Below are positions 1 to 11,754 of a stretch of 64,000 bases of DNA, piece after piece. The stretch's first letter is position 1. Every line of letters starts with the position of its first letter. The notes beneath the pieces are model-generated. The model saw only the letters and a program-made list of their open reading frames with translations, searched no databases and was not told where the DNA came from. Both the position numbers and the translations under genes were made by a program. The DNA is from Angiostrongylus vasorum (taxonomy: Eukaryota > Nematoda > Chromadorea > Rhabditida > Metastrongylidae): positions 1,302,001 through 1,366,000 of the forward strand of contig JADANN010000401.1 of the NCBI GenBank assembly GCA_018806985.1. Direction: 5' to 3'.

Positions 1-110
1 TGCCGAAACGTCAGCTACTGTTGTATTGTATTGTTTTTTCTATGGAAGTAAATGTATGCTGTTTAACAACCTCGCGATTGCTGAACAAGAAAACGAAGTG
101 TTCGGGGTGT
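1..110 (+). mobile_element. Penelope-like element 3' end, cut by the window edge
   Basis: The window opens inside the 3' terminal segment of a Penelope-like element. The GAAACGTCAGC block is followed by the tail seen again at 40050, 45990 and 52210 on the plus strand and at 45180 and 50100 on the minus strand. The upstream half of the hammerhead-like motif lies outside the window. Confidence 0.7.
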
Positions 111-144
111 TCGTCCAGTGTTATCCAGTTCGTTCATCTCGTCC

Positions 145-335
145 ATATACTTCGCTCTACTGTTATTTTTGTTATTGCTACCATAATCATAAAGTTGAGT
201 AACCCAGTGTCTCAAGCCGTTCGACTCAGCGACTTACACACAAAGACCCGCGTGGCAGCTACGAGGACCATTATTCCCAACGACTTGGTTATTCATATAA
301 AGTTACGAGCTCAACGCCACAACAAACACCTTTGC
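145..335 (+). repeat. Dispersed repeat D, copy 1
   Basis: About 190 bp here reappears in reverse orientation at 56250-56430. The best-kept part is around 240-300, including the words CCGCGTGGCAGCTAC and TATTCATATAAAGTT. No protein similarity or known family was recognised. Only two copies are in the window. Confidence 0.6.
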
Positions 336-399
336 GACGAAGCTAGGTTTTCGACAAATGACGATAATTTCCCGATCAGTAAAAGTATCTCATGAATTC

Positions 400-1620
400 A
401 GAACTTCATAGATTCATAGAAGAGAGTTCACTGTAATATACTAACCTTATAGTTTAGAACCAATATTTTCAAAAAATTTGAAAGAGTAGTATAGAAATTT
501 TAAAATTTGAGACAGAGGAGTGACAGCTGCAGCTATAAACGAACGATTCATTGGGGAGCATCACTGTATAATGCTAGATAGAGTGTTGTTTATCCATTTC
601 CTTTCATATGCGAAAGATGAGCCTCGAAGGAATAAAATGGAAGAATTCATCGTATCCGAAGAATCAGAATTTCATCGTATTAAGACAAGAGCGCTACTCT
701 GCTCTTCAGACAAACATTCCTAAATTCTAACCTCTTCTATGTCAGTTGATATAATTCACTGTGAGCTGAGTCATGTCCATTTAAATTTGGAAGCGGCTAC
801 CATTTTCAAATCCTATAACACCCATTTAGGTCGTATTACCACTTAAGGGTTAAAAAAATCTCAGGTTAATTACCCATGGTTCGGTTTTTTCTAAAAGATT
901 TCAAAGGTCGAATGAGATAATGGCTCTTCTGACAAATCCACCAATGTACTAGTTAGAACACTTTGCTTCAGATTTTCTGGACTTTTTCCTGGCGACGTTT
1001 AAGAGCTCGATGTCCTTCTTAGTTATAGCTCACGGAACAGTTCTTGGAAAGCTTCCTGATTGCTCTTTCCCCAGTTCTACACCGCCTGCCTCATCATGGC
1101 CGGTGCATTTCGCTGAATGTTGAACTGTTGTAGCTGGGGTCTCTCAGTAGAGTTTCCAAGCTGAGGGTAGTTCGACATTTCCTTCGAGACCTCAGATAAC
1201 TGCGAAACTATATGAACATCCTGTGAGTAATCCGTAGCTAAATTACTTCCTAGAACAGCAAGGAAAGGAATCATAGAAAGGCATCGAAATGCAATATCTT
1301 TTAGTGTCCATCGGGTAAGAGGCGCTGATTAAGCAGTTCTCATACGCTCTACGAGGATGAACGGAGTTTACTCGTACTCAGTTATTAACGATGTCACAAG
1401 CAATGTAGACGATTTCTTGTTGTAAAATCCTTGTCACAAGCATGAAAGCCTGCTTTCCCATAGTTGTAATATCACGTGTGCAGGCAAGACGGTTTGTTCT
1501 ATTTGGATTTCCTGCTTTATAAACTTCGTCGTTCGACTATTACAAACGTACTTCACCTCTGTTTATGATTCCGGTTCTTATACGCGACTATTAATGAAAG
1601 GCTAGTTCGATTAGGATGCA
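400..1620. other. Intergenic DNA without recognisable gene
   Basis: Only short open frames occur (under 70 codons), with no recognisable domain or convincing exon. Base composition looks like the surrounding non-coding DNA. A weak SL1-like string near 862 was examined and rejected. Confidence 0.5.
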
Positions 1621-1890
1621 AAGACACTATCTCGATCCTCGTCCCAGCGCTCTCCTCGAATCCACGTGGAGAGCCTCAGCCCGACTACTTATAAGATAGC
1701 AGGGAGAATGGACTCAACCAGCATTCTATGACATTCATAAAAAGTCAAAATTCTCCAGCAGGAGCCGAAACAACACGTTGAAAGTTCGAAGACCACTGTG
1801 GGTGTTGAAGGCGAAGAAAACGAATTGAATGCGAGAAGTGCTGTGATCCGCACAGTAGATATGATGGTGGGTCATGTAAAATAAAGAACA
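1620..1890 (+). mobile_element. SINE family C, degenerate 3' part
   Basis: Matches the 3' half of the better family C copy at 43613-43985: the segment with CGCTCTCCTCGAATCC, then the tail region GAGAAGTGCTGTGATC and the A-rich end after 1875. The tRNA-like head is missing. Confidence 0.55.
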
Positions 1891-2240
1891 ATAAAAACAA
1901 TTAATGAATTGCTGCAGCGCATCCCAACGTCTTGCAGGAGAAGTAGGAGCAAAAGATTCCCTACTGAAATCGTTATCACGTTAGTTAGCACCTCCAGTAT
2001 ACCGTATTCTACAGACATGGTTACTACGCCAGATCTTACGGGTCAACATAGAAAGAACGTCCAGTTTTCCAAAGAAATTGTGAATTTCGTGATAACTGTA
2101 AAACAAAAAACCAGGGTGTAAGTTGCTGCCATATACGCGATGCAGTAGTTATGGTTTTCAATGCATTCTCGGTTTTGACAGATAACTCTACCGCAGGAAC
2201 ACAATACTTTATACTGCAGAATGGGAACAATAAAGCAGGA
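1890..2240. other. Unassigned intergenic DNA
   Basis: No gene or repeat family recognised. A Cys-rich open frame on the minus strand (about 2043-2270) has no start context, splice sites or recognisable domain and is not annotated as a gene. Confidence 0.4.
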
Positions 2241-2279
2241 TTTGATAGGTAGTCCTAGTAAAAAGAGCAATAATATTTA

Positions 2280-2700
2280 GCTTATAACTTGTCAAAGAAA
2301 GAATACGTATTGATTTGTCATAGAGAGGTTAAAGGAAAGTTGGTCTTGAAATATTATTACGCTTTGAATGATACCAACTTCTGCAGGATGGATTGTCCGG
2401 CAAAAACAAGCGGTTATCACAATTACCACAGTTATCACGGGACAATCATCGCTATCGATAAGAAGAACCATCCTGTATAAAAGGGCAGCGCAGAGTGAGA
2501 ATGGCTCATTCGAAAGAGATGCTCCACTGAGTAAGACCCGACTCGATGTGCGACGAAGACGCCACCTCGAGAACATGAACAACTGTGGACCATCAACTCC
2601 GGATCATTGGCTTTGATGAAGACGATACCGTAGAAACGTTAGCCGAAAATAAACATCATTTATCAACCTCGTGTGAGCTTATCAAAGAAAAAAAATACAT
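2280..2700 (+). mobile_element. Penelope-like 3'-end remnant with hammerhead-like motif
   Basis: Positions 2609-2644 carry the motif GGCT-TTGATGA-(stem II)-GAAACGTT-AGCC. It is followed by the tail AATAAACATCATTTATCAACC and a CTTATCAAAGAAA-type end. The same tail occurs at 10288-10325. A related GTCAAAGAAAGAATAC string lies at 2290. It is degenerate, with no coding remnant. Confidence 0.5.
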
Positions 2701-2994
2701 AGTGGTCCCAGCATTTTTTCTTCACTTATACGACATCTCCTGGCCACCAGCTACATAAACAACCACAAGTGAATGAAGCGAAAAGAAAAAGCTATGATGA
2801 GGTTTACACGCCACTTGTAGAGGACTTTTCTAAGTATCCAAGTATGCGGTAATCTTTTACAACAGGCGTAAATTGCAAACAATTCACCAGGCACAGAATT
2901 CCTGATTTCGAACTATTGAATTTCATAGCTAAGCCAATAGTTGACTACACACCAAAACAACTATGACACTCTTATTTTGTTTTTCATTTCACAC

Positions 2995-3340
2995 GACTCG
3001 TCTTTCACGTCTACTCTGCGGATCGCAGCAGTTCTCGCATTCGAGTGGCTTCCTCGCATCCATCATCCACGAAGGACTTCAAGCTTTTACTTGTGGGATT
3101 GGCTGCTGTTTGAGGATCTCCCATTCGTCATGAATGTCGTTGAATGCTAGTCGAGACCATTCTCCCCCGAGCTCTAAGATACCCTAGTGGGTTCTCAGTT
3201 GAACTACAAAAAGTGGAACTTTCCTAGACAAATGGAGCATCAAGTTTCCGACCCCGTAGGGATCACGAGACTTGGTGTGTCCTGGATCGAATCGAACCAG
3301 TACTGCTCTTGTAGTAATCGGCATCACAACCGGTGCACTT
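2995..3340 (-). mobile_element. SINE family C copy
   Basis: Same order of blocks as the copies at 48462 and 59880: GCGGATCGCAGCA, CGCATCCATCATCCACGAAG, a GAATGTCGTTGAATGCT block, then a tRNA-like head read on the minus strand. The head lies around 3240-3335 and its B-box-like part is near 3285. Confidence 0.65.
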
Positions 3341-3925
3341 CTTATCCCCTAACTGTCACTGTTGCTTTATCGAGGCAAAAACTCATTTAAACCCTATGAG
3401 GTGTACTTCGATATACAAGTAACCTTATCAAAATAACTTATGTTTGAAGAAGTCAGAAGGTATACCACCAGTTGAGAATGTCTTACACATGAATGCAAGC
3501 TAGGCTTGTCAAGCGTGTTTTCCTCGCTCTTGCATCACGAATAATATCAATAATTCGCTGTTTTCTCGATGGGCACACACGGTGTTGCTATTTACCTCTT
3601 ATTCAGTAAAAAAAATTGGCGTTTCGGAACATTTCGCCAACCTCAGAGAATGGAAAGGTCAAGTTGACTACCTGACTGTTGGCAAGGAATATCGTTCCCT
3701 TGTGTAGCATACCGGTGCCGAAGGTCGAGCATCGGTTTCAGAGGAGTTTCTATCGTAGGCTTGACATGCCATGTATCCATGTGCTAACAACTCTTCCAGC
3801 AATCCTTTTTTTCTCATCTGATCATCAACGGGGCATGTAGAGCAGTGCTTAGAAGTGATCTACAGTACACACTAGATCGTCTTTTTTGTTTCGATTTCTC
3901 GTCCCATTATCACCAAGGTCTTCAT
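3340..3925. other. Intergenic DNA, nothing recognised
   Basis: No long open frame, exon-like block or family member was identified. A GTTTCGGAACATTTCGCC string near 3625 faintly recalls the Penelope 3' motif but is too weak to call. Confidence 0.4.
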
Positions 3926-4130
3926 CTCTTCGGGAACGGCAAATTGGTACTAGGCTTTTCTCTGAGAATATAACAACAATGACCTGAAACATCGCTGCTA
4001 CACCGCAAGTCATTATGCAGGCCAGATATGTAGTCAGCCACCTCTACAATGCAACGATGCCGATCAATGCTGGAGGCTTTGCTCTTTTCCTTATCTATCA
4101 AATATCTTATCCTTCTGATTTTCAACATAC
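3925..4130 (+). mobile_element. SINE family A, degenerate copy
   Basis: Conceptual translation of the opposite strand resembles that of good family A copies, and the order of blocks is kept: GGCAAATTGGTAC, CCGCAAGTCATT, GGCCAGATATG, CACCTC. The head is missing. Confidence 0.5.
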
Positions 4131-4289
4131 TGGCCTATGCGGAAACATCTCAGTAAATGGATCTTAGAATCATCTCCCTTAGTTGTGTGACTTCACACAA
4201 GCAAACTTACGTGCAAGTATATGAAGAACGCAATGTTCACTTTTTACCTAGTGCCTAATGTTGTTTTTTCAGGACAGGTTATGTATGAT

Positions 4290-4445
4290 ATGAAAATAAT
4301 GATGCTGAGATATTTGCAAAACTTGGACACCAGGCCGGATCAAACTCGAGATTGCCCTTCCCGCGAGCTCACGTGTTACCCACTGCACCACTGAGGCCCC
4401 TGTCATAGCTTTCTCTCAAATGTCTTTTTGCAAATATCTTAGCAC
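4290..4445 (-). mobile_element. tRNA-derived SINE with a different tRNA-like head
   Basis: On the minus strand there is an A-box-like GTGGTGCAGTGGGTAAC and a B-box-like CGAGTTTGATCCGG. They are followed by the family B word TTTTGCAAATATCTC (seen as its complement at about 4307). The head differs from normal family B copies. It is too diverged to be a functional tRNA gene. Confidence 0.5.
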
Positions 4446-4990
4446 TATAGCAATATGAGCATAATAAGCGTGTGCTCTTAATCCATTAATACTTTTTAGA
4501 AGCTACACCTCTCTTCCTACATACGCGCTCTAATTCAATGTACTAAGGACCCTTTAAATGAGATGAGGTGGCTTCTTCATGAGTATTTGCACGAGCGGTG
4601 CTTTCCTCATAGTTTAAGCTTTTACCGATTTAAGGACTGGAACACAAGTTGTTTACACAGGTTTCTTTCCTGTGGTTCGCTTTTTTGTGAAACATTTCGT
4701 CTTGTTCTGTATAACTTTACGAGAAATTGCGTGGTTCGTTTACTCTTATGGAGTTTGCAAATACGTAAGTGGTGGCAACGTCCTTCATTCCAAGACTAAG
4801 TCGATGTAGTCCTGTTGCCATAACTCTGGACACAATGGACTTAAGTCGAGTTCGGTTCGTCCACCGATTTCTGTCCTTCTACTTGCAGAAGCGAATGCAT
4901 ATAAACCTATGTTGTCTGGTAACTGTATAGCTTCATCGACAATATTTTCATCTCAATCCATGCACTTATGACTGCGTTATAACTACGTAC
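4445..4990. other. Intergenic DNA, nothing firm
   Basis: Includes a 78-codon open frame (4563-4799) that is Cys/Trp/Phe-rich with no domain or splice context. It was not accepted as a gene. Confidence 0.4.
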
Positions 4991-5405
4991 ATGGTATTTA
5001 CATGAGTACCCGTTTCTACAGGTGGATGGAATACTTGGATTGGCCGTCCTCAATGATTGTGTGGGCCCTAGCATAATCTCCATTTCTCGGAGTTTTGCTG
5101 GTTCAGCCACTGTGGTTCCCTGGAGTCCCGAGGTCAGACTAGCCAAAGTCTGCTCCATGTATTCACCACCACGGGCAGTCGCAGCCCTCGTGGATCAGAG
5201 AGAGATTTGCCACCGTATGATTAGTTTGATACCAGGGCAGTGGTGGATCCTGGTATTCGTTTACTCTTAGCTAGCTTTCTGATGGAAAAGCGCGACTCCT
5301 CATCAATTTGGGAGACCCTGCTGGGGAAGAATCTCTCTGATGTACATCGCAGCCCAACAACCAGGAGCGCTTCCTAGCCATGATGAGGCGGTAAACAGTT
5401 GGCAG
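4990..5405 (-). mobile_element. Repeat family R copy (~400 bp, RTE 5'-related)
   Basis: Reverse copy of the family seen plus-strand at 21815, 36325, 44343 and 46377. The 5' block (GGTTTACCGCCTCATC in the sense direction) is at about 5395. The TCAAGTAT-type end is at about 5025. Sequence beyond that end (5020-4910) continues with reading-frame similarity to the segment beside the copy at 13400. Confidence 0.7.
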
Positions 5406-5531
5406 GTGTTGCAAATACGGAAGCCTTAATCCAACATTCCCTTACTTTGATACTGTTGTTTCGTCCAGTAGTGTTTATCTGAGTAAAGCTTTCTTATTTG
5501 CTTAGTATTTCGTCTTTGCTTTTTAGTTCGG

Positions 5532-8500
5532 ATGTGGTTTGAGCAGTTCTACTCCGGAGTCATAACAATCGCTTTTGTGGCCGGTGCTCTCTATATGAGT
5601 TATCCGTTTAACATATGGGACGTTGGTCGACCATATAGGAGGGACTACTGCACGCCAGCAAGGTACGTCGCACTTTAAAATGATTTCATCTTCTTTTTCT
5701 TTATGCTTTTCGTCTCTAACTTCAAACTACTCAATGCTTGTTTTTCAAGTACACTGTTGTCGTTGAGTGCTAGAAGTGGTGTAACTTTGTTGCAGTCTCC
5801 ATGATAACACGATGTGGTAAACATTTCGCACAGTTTTTAACAACGTTAAAAAAACGGCAGAAAATTTATCCCTGTACTCCCTTTTTGTCGTGCGTGTAAC
5901 GCAGTGATCAGGTTGCCCATGCAACACACATGGGATCAATCCCCTCTCTTCAGGGTCACCAATCCTTCCATCCCTCCAGGGTCGGCAAGTTGGTACCAGA
6001 CTTGTCTGGGAGGATTGCAGCACAGGCTTGATACATTGGTGGATCACCACGAGTCATTGTAAAGGCAAAATATGCACTCAGTCACCTCCAGTGGTGCTTA
6101 ATGAAGTCGAATGCTTGGCGCATCCCTCAGGGAATTAATCAACGCCGAGAGCTTTATCCGTTTTTTGTTTACGAAATCCTGCGCAATGTGTTCTTCGTTC
6201 TGCACAACTCTTATTGATTTAACACCATTAGAAATGTGCTTGAGAAATTCAAGCTGTAGAAGGAAAGACGTTGAATGTTAGGGGTATTTATTTTAATATT
6301 GTAGTATTTTTTAATTAACTTTTACTATTTGTTTGATACCTTCAAGCTAGCTTTCTTGTGTTCGATCATCAGAAGTGAATACCTGTTATCTGTTGGTAGC
6401 CAGTCAACAGAGAGTGAATGACAATTGTCAGTTTGCCTAATGGTATGCCTACTCACTATCCTCGACAGAATTCTCAAGCACCAGCTCGCAAACTTCTTGA
6501 GACGGAAGTAAACGTATGCTGTATAACAACTTCGCGATTGCTAACAAAGAAAACGACGCATTTATAGCTCGGTGTCGAGGTTGGTAGAAAGTCGATCTTG
6601 GGAACTGGAATGCCTAGTTTTTATCGCTAAGCCCTTCTCACTTTAAGTCTTTCATCTTACGTTATTCTTCACTAACTTTGGTTCTAAGTATCACCAATAT
6701 CACCTGCTCCCCGCTGGTCGTCGTGTGACTAAAGCGAGCGCCAGTAATTCTTCCGTTTCTCCCTGTGGCATGCAATACTAGCTCAGTGGGTTCTGTTGGT
6801 TCAAGGTATCACCTGTATCACCTGCTGACCGTTGATCGTCGAGTGACTCGAGCGGGCGGCAGTAAATCTTCCATTTTTCCCTGTCGCGTGCAAGACTAGC
6901 CCAGTGGGGGTCTGCTCGCTCTAGGGACTCGTCGCTCATTATATCTTCCTTCTAGGCCCTTCGTGAAGAATTCTGACCATCGGGTCGGTGATCTTCCTGC
7001 ATTACGCTTGACATCCCGAGGAATCCAGTCACTAACGGCTCTTGTCCATCGGTTGTCATTCATACGCATTACGTTCCGGCCCACCTTATCTTCGTCTGTT
7101 TGGCGTGCAGAACGGTATCTTTGATTCCTGATCGTTGATGCAGGTCGGAGCTGCCGATCCCATTCCTTGCTTGTGTGAAATGGGTTACTTCTAGCATCGT
7201 CCTTTCGACTGCGCGTTCGATAACGCTGAGTGATACTTCATCCTGCTTACGCAGCGACCAGGTTTCTGACGCATACGTTAGGACAGGAGGTATCGTTGAG
7301 TCGAAAAGGTGGGCACGAAGTCGGATGTTCTTTGTTCTCTTCACTACATCCTCGATGCTCTTGAAAGCACACCACGCCGCTCGTTTCTTTCTGCTCAACT
7401 CGAGCGAAGTCGTTCAGCATGTTGATTTGCCGACCTAAATAGACATAATTGGAGCATTCGGAGATATTCGTTCCATTGAGAGCGAATGGGGCATACGAAA
7501 CCAATCCGTTCCTCATGAACATCGTTTTTTATGAGGTTTAGTCGACGAGCAATCTTTCCACAGGCTTTATCAAAGTCGGCAAGCATACGTTCCACTTGGC
7601 TAATGTTTGGTGTTATAAGGACGACGTCAACAGCAAAGCGAAGATGGTGTAACTGCCGACCATCGTTTTTCACTCCCATATTATCCCATTCCAATGTTCG
7701 CATGACGTTCTGGAGGGTGGTGGTAAATAATTTTTTTCGAGATGCTATCGCCTTTTTTGACGTCAATGTTAATATCGTTGTAGAATGGTGAAATGTTGGT
7801 TGTGAAATTTTTGTACAGCTCGCGAAGAATCTTTATGTACTGAGTAGGGACCCCTTGACCGTCAAGGGCTTCCATGACTGCTTCTATCTCAGTTGAATCG
7901 AAAGCCTTCTGTAAATCGTACTCTCGCAATACTTCAATGAGTCTTGTTATCGTGTGAATGTGATCCATCGTACTAAATCCTTTTCGAAACCCTGCTTGCT
8001 CTCATGGCTGCCCTTTGTCCAGTGTTTTGTCAATCCTGTTTAGGATGACGCGAGTGAAAAGTTTGTAGACGACAGGGCAGCAAGCAGATTAGGCGACAGT
8101 TGCCGATATCGTGTAGATGACCCTTCTTGGACATTAACACGGTCGTGCTGGTCTTCCGCCGAGTAGGGGACCTTGCATTCAGACAGGGTAACGTGTGAAG
8201 AACCGAGCCATTGTGTTTACAAGGACTGGCGGAACGTTCTTCAGGTGTCTTATCCTGTCCGAACCTGGTGCTGTTCGATTTTTTCACCGACGAAATGGCA
8301 TGTCGGATTTCGGAAGGGAGAACCGGTGGTACAACATATCCTTCCTCCTTTATTTCATATGACGGTAGGTGGATGTGGCTATCGAGATCTGAGTACTATT
8401 CATGAATGATTTTCTCCATTGCCTTTCTGGACGCTGTAACTGTTCCGTGTGGGCATCGGAGTGCAATCGTCTTGGTCTTGTAATTGGCGAAGCTTCGGTG

Positions 8501-10099
8501 GGCTTTGCGAATGCTTTTTCCCAGCCTCTGCATCTTCGACCATTACTGGTGCTCTTCTTTCTCTAAGATCTTCTTTCATCGCCTGTCTGCATTGTTTTGC
8601 AAGTTCGGACGTTAGTTCACAGTTGCTTGCAGCTCGTGCGATTCCACGCTGGCGTATCAGCTCGAGTGTTTCTGGAGACAGACGTCTCTTGGTGACTTTC
8701 GAACTCTCAGCTTTCATATCGCTAACGTGAAGATGTTGAATGAGCCGATTGTATTCTTTATCGATGTTGTCGACAACGGCATCTTCCCAATAGCCGACTA
8801 ATGAATTGAATAAGTCCCAGTTTACGGTGGTTCTGGGACTTCGGTTTTTGACCGATTTTTTCTTTTCTTTTTTTCTTTTTTCTCCTTTTCGCGAGAAATA
8901 GGATCTTGCATGAGGGAAACGGTGGTCTGATCTCATGTAGCATTTTGGGACAACAGCGACTTCGGTTGGGCAAAACCTTCTATTTACTGTGATGTGGTCT
9001 ATTTCGTTATGGTACTTTCCATTGGGAGACTCCCACGTCCAGCGCTGAGGGTGGGGCTTCTGGAATTGTGAGTTACCATGTCTTGCTCGCCATGATAAAC
9101 TCGGATAGCCGCCCACCCTGTTCGTTCCATTCCAATCCGTGGGTCCCAATGTGACGTTCTTCAGACGTTCTTCTTGGTCCAATCTTGGCGTTGAAATCTC
9201 CAATGATGACCTTTAAGAACGTGTGGTCTTCTCCGTAGAACTTCGCCAAGTCCATGTAGAACGCTTCGACTTCTTCTTCGTCATAGTTTGAATCAGCGCG
9301 TAAATGACGAAGATTGTCAAAGCCGGTATCGATCCACACCTTTTTAATCGTCAACGTCCGATTCGGGTTGCTCGTGTTGACGACAACGCCGACCCCGCCG
9401 ACTCCTCTACTGTCGCATGTTCAGAGGAACTGTTCTTCTCTGGTGTCATAGACGGCGTTGAATGGGTGGCGTCGCTCCTAGGTTGCATGAGCAAGTCTTC
9501 TATCGAGGACTCAGATGCAAGTGTACGTGCATTGTAGGTACAGATCGTCCTTAGGTCTAAGTAGGTTTCACATTTGCTTATAAGTTAGTTTGAAAGCCGT
9601 CTTGCTGTTTAAAGATCCAATTCGGGTTTATACTGTATAAATCTAAGTGAGTGATGATAAAAACACCTGTGTTAATGTTCTTTTTGTCTTATGGATAATA
9701 GTTTGAAGGCCTTATTAGCTCTACATGGTCTTTTCCTTCTTGAACGGTGTTTGCCTCCCTTTACCTTATTTTGAAAAAAAAATTGTGAGGAAATTGAAGT
9801 TATTATTAGGCATTCGAATATTTTATTTAGGATTCAATTGTCCAAGCGTGACCACAATCTGACTGGAAATCAATACGTGATCTCCGATCTGAATTCGATC
9901 AGTGATTGAACATAGTTTTTGCTGCTATAGGTTTGAGCTATTTGATGGCTGTTCTAGCGACGTATGGAACTCAGTCATTGTAAATTCATTTGGACTCTGT
10001 TCTTTTTAGAGTGTAGATTGGTAAATATTTAAGTTTTGCAGTGGCTTCACATTGTACAGTGATGGAGCACTTATCCGATATGGTTTTACTCTAGTTTAG
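5532..10099 (+). CDS. Complex I subunit NDUFA1 (MWFE)-like; exon 1 firm, last exon provisional
   Basis: Exon 1 (5532-5662) encodes 43 codons plus two bases, starting [12 protein letters not shown]. Residues 8-24 are hydrophobic, giving one membrane helix, and a basic stretch GRPYRRDY follows. A protein that starts MWFE with a single N-terminal helix is characteristic of NDUFA1, a small membrane-arm subunit of mitochondrial complex I. A CTTTTTAG acceptor lies six bases before the ATG, so the start may receive a spliced leader. The donor at 5663 (GTACGTC) is good. The only later acceptor that gave a plausible ending is at 10042: phase 2, 18 codons to a TAG at 10097-10099, about 62 aa in total against about 70 for the family. 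A nearer alternative acceptor at 5750 gives a different short tail. If 10042 is right, the 4.4-kb intron holds a SINE A and a whole RTE copy. Product call is good; the 3' exon is uncertain. Confidence 0.65.
5888..6168 (+). mobile_element. SINE family A (tRNA-derived)
   Basis: The A-box-like TAACGCAGTGATCAGG and B-box-like GGGATCAATCCC head is followed by the conserved core (GGGTCGGCAAGTTGGTACCA at 5980) and the 3' end AACGCCGAGAGCTTTATCC. Sits in the putative first intron of the MWFE gene. Confidence 0.85.
6495..6610 (+). mobile_element. Penelope-like 3'-end fragment
   Basis: GGAAGTAAACGTATGCTG, TCGCGATTGCT and AGAAAGTCGATCTTGG match the terminal segments at 40080-40170 and 52215-52280. The hammerhead-like part is absent. 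Confidence 0.65.
6667..9545 (-). mobile_element. RTE-type LINE, degenerate (RTE copy 1)
   Basis: Read on the minus strand from 9545 down. A damaged apurinic endonuclease (about 9354-8900) shows the [13 protein letters not shown] and [11 protein letters not shown] blocks. A linker follows (8900-8400), then reverse transcriptase pieces (8290-7400) and a C-terminal region ending [15 protein letters not shown] (7084-6900). The catalytic box reads FAVD instead of FADD, and several stops and frame shifts break the frame, so it cannot be active. The 5' end is scrambled after SIEDLLMQ (about 9500). The 3' end carries two tandem copies of its last ~120 bp (6667-6790, 6800-6905), each starting with TATCACC units. 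Confidence 0.9.
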
Positions 10100-10164
10100 A
10101 AGGTAGTTCAAAACAAGGTTTCGTATTCCAAAACCGGCCTTCCTTTAACCTCGGCCTGACTAAT

Positions 10165-10335
10165 CAATATGTATTCTTTGTTTGGTAAGTTTACGAGGTT
10201 GATAAATAATTTTTACTAGGCTGACGTTTTTATGACTTCGCCTTCCTCGGGCTCGGATTATCGGCTCTGATGAAGACGAAGAAGTAGAAAATCAACCTCG
10301 TGTAACCTTATCAAACAAAGAATACAAGGTTTTGT
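10165..10335. repeat. Inverted pair of Penelope-like 3' tails
   Basis: Left arm 10170-10206 (ATTCTTTGTTTGGTAAG...) and right arm 10288-10323 (CAACCTCGTGTAACC...) are near-perfect reverse complements. Between them lie hammerhead-like blocks in both orientations: GACGTTTTTATGACTTCG at 10222 (minus) and GGCTCTGATGAAGACG at 10262 (plus). Confidence 0.6.
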
Positions 10336-10399
10336 ATGACTGTTAGCCTTCACAAAATCAGGCGCACAAAATTAGCATAAAAAATAAAGAAAAAAAGAC

Positions 10400-10610
10400 A
10401 GTCGAAACGAAGGACCCGCATGGTGTGGTGGTGAACGCGTTGCTTCCTGGAAAGGACAATAGCGCGTTCGTTCCCCACCGCAGACACCTGCGGTCCGCAG
10501 TTTTGCAAATATCTCAGCATCATCCTAGCTGTATTTCACATGATATCCTGCCGTTAAAAATTATAGTAGGAAGTAAATAAAAAGGTTAAGATTGTGACTT
10601 CACAAAATCG
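10400..10610 (+). mobile_element. SINE family B (tRNA-derived)
   Basis: Head GCATGGTGTGGTGGTGAACG (A-box-like) and GCGCGTTCGTTCCCC (B-box-like) are followed by CAGTTTTGCAAATATCTCAG and the tail region ending near AAGATTGTGACTTC. Confidence 0.8.
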
Positions 10611-11170
10611 TCCGATGTAACCATTAACATTCTATGGTGCTTAAGGTATATACTGTTGACGCATATGCTGTCAGTCAGTTTGAGGTTCAGTTTCCCATGT
10701 TTCTGGTTTGGCTGTTCTATAAAAACCTTGTTTCAACTGCGAATCATTGTTACGTTATATTCTCCAGGCATTCTGGCAAAATGGCTTCATTGAAACATAA
10801 AAAAGGAGGTCAAATTTCGTACCTATATGTCTTTTAGCGGCTATAAAGTTTGTTATGGATTGAACCGTTCGAACGCTTTCCAGGTTACTTGATGTCTTTT
10901 TACCAATATAGACCGATGCATTGGTATTCGCTAATATATATGACAAGAAATGTTTTATTTTTGTTGGTTAAACGGAGTTTTATTTCGAAAACTTTACTTG
11001 AATACTTGGTTGGCAGGCATTCAAGAGTAGTGCAGACCCCAGCCCATTTTTTAATTCGTTTCCTAACCTCTCATTTATAGCAGTGGTTTGATTCGAGCGT
11101 AGTGGCGGGTGCGAGTCTCATACTGTTTTCTATAAAACCATAGCAGCTGCAAGTACAGCTGATTCGTTTT
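10610..11170. other. Intergenic DNA, no gene recognised
   Basis: Two short open frames (67 and 76 codons) without domains. The bases are A/T-rich. No exon with matching splice sites was found. Confidence 0.4.
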
Positions 11171-11754
11171 AGTTACGAACACGTTCAGGGAGCGTGTGGG
11201 TAGTTTTCCTGTGGTACGGCTACGTCCTCGTTGATTGCATTCTACAGTTATTTTCGTTCATCTATCGTCTATTCTTCTCATAATGTGATCGAGCCATCTC
11301 TCTTTCGCTGTCGATGTGTGTTCTCCTGGATTTTGAAAATGAGGTAGACTTCGAAGATCAGGGCTTCGAATTCCAGCTAGATGTTGTGTGTGCCGGTTAT
11401 ATTTCAGACAACGTCGTTCAAGCGCTGTGTGAGTTGTGCGCAGTGTTTCTCACGTGGTTGATGTATCAGCCCTCATCTTTGCTGCATAACAGAGCACTGG
11501 TAGGACTGCTGAGTTGAAAAGGTGAGCGCAGAGTTTCAGGTCGGTTAGTCGGTGGGTGCCTTCCTTGAGCGCCGCTGATGCGGCACAAGCTCCTCTCCTT
11601 CTGTGTAATTCCTCCTTCACGTTGTTCTCAATGTTCATTGAATGGCCAGGGTACACGTAAGAGATGGTCTTTGCAATCAAAGAATCATCCAGTTTGATCT
11701 GTTCGCCATCGTACAATGGTTTTTTTTCATGAACAGGGTCTTCTTCCGATTTAT

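Noticed and set aside
860..890. String resembling the nematode SL1 leader (GGTTAATTACCCATGGTTCGG)
   Set aside because: Several mismatches and a one-base gap against SL1 as I know it, no GT donor after it, and none of the downstream SL RNA features. Treated as chance.
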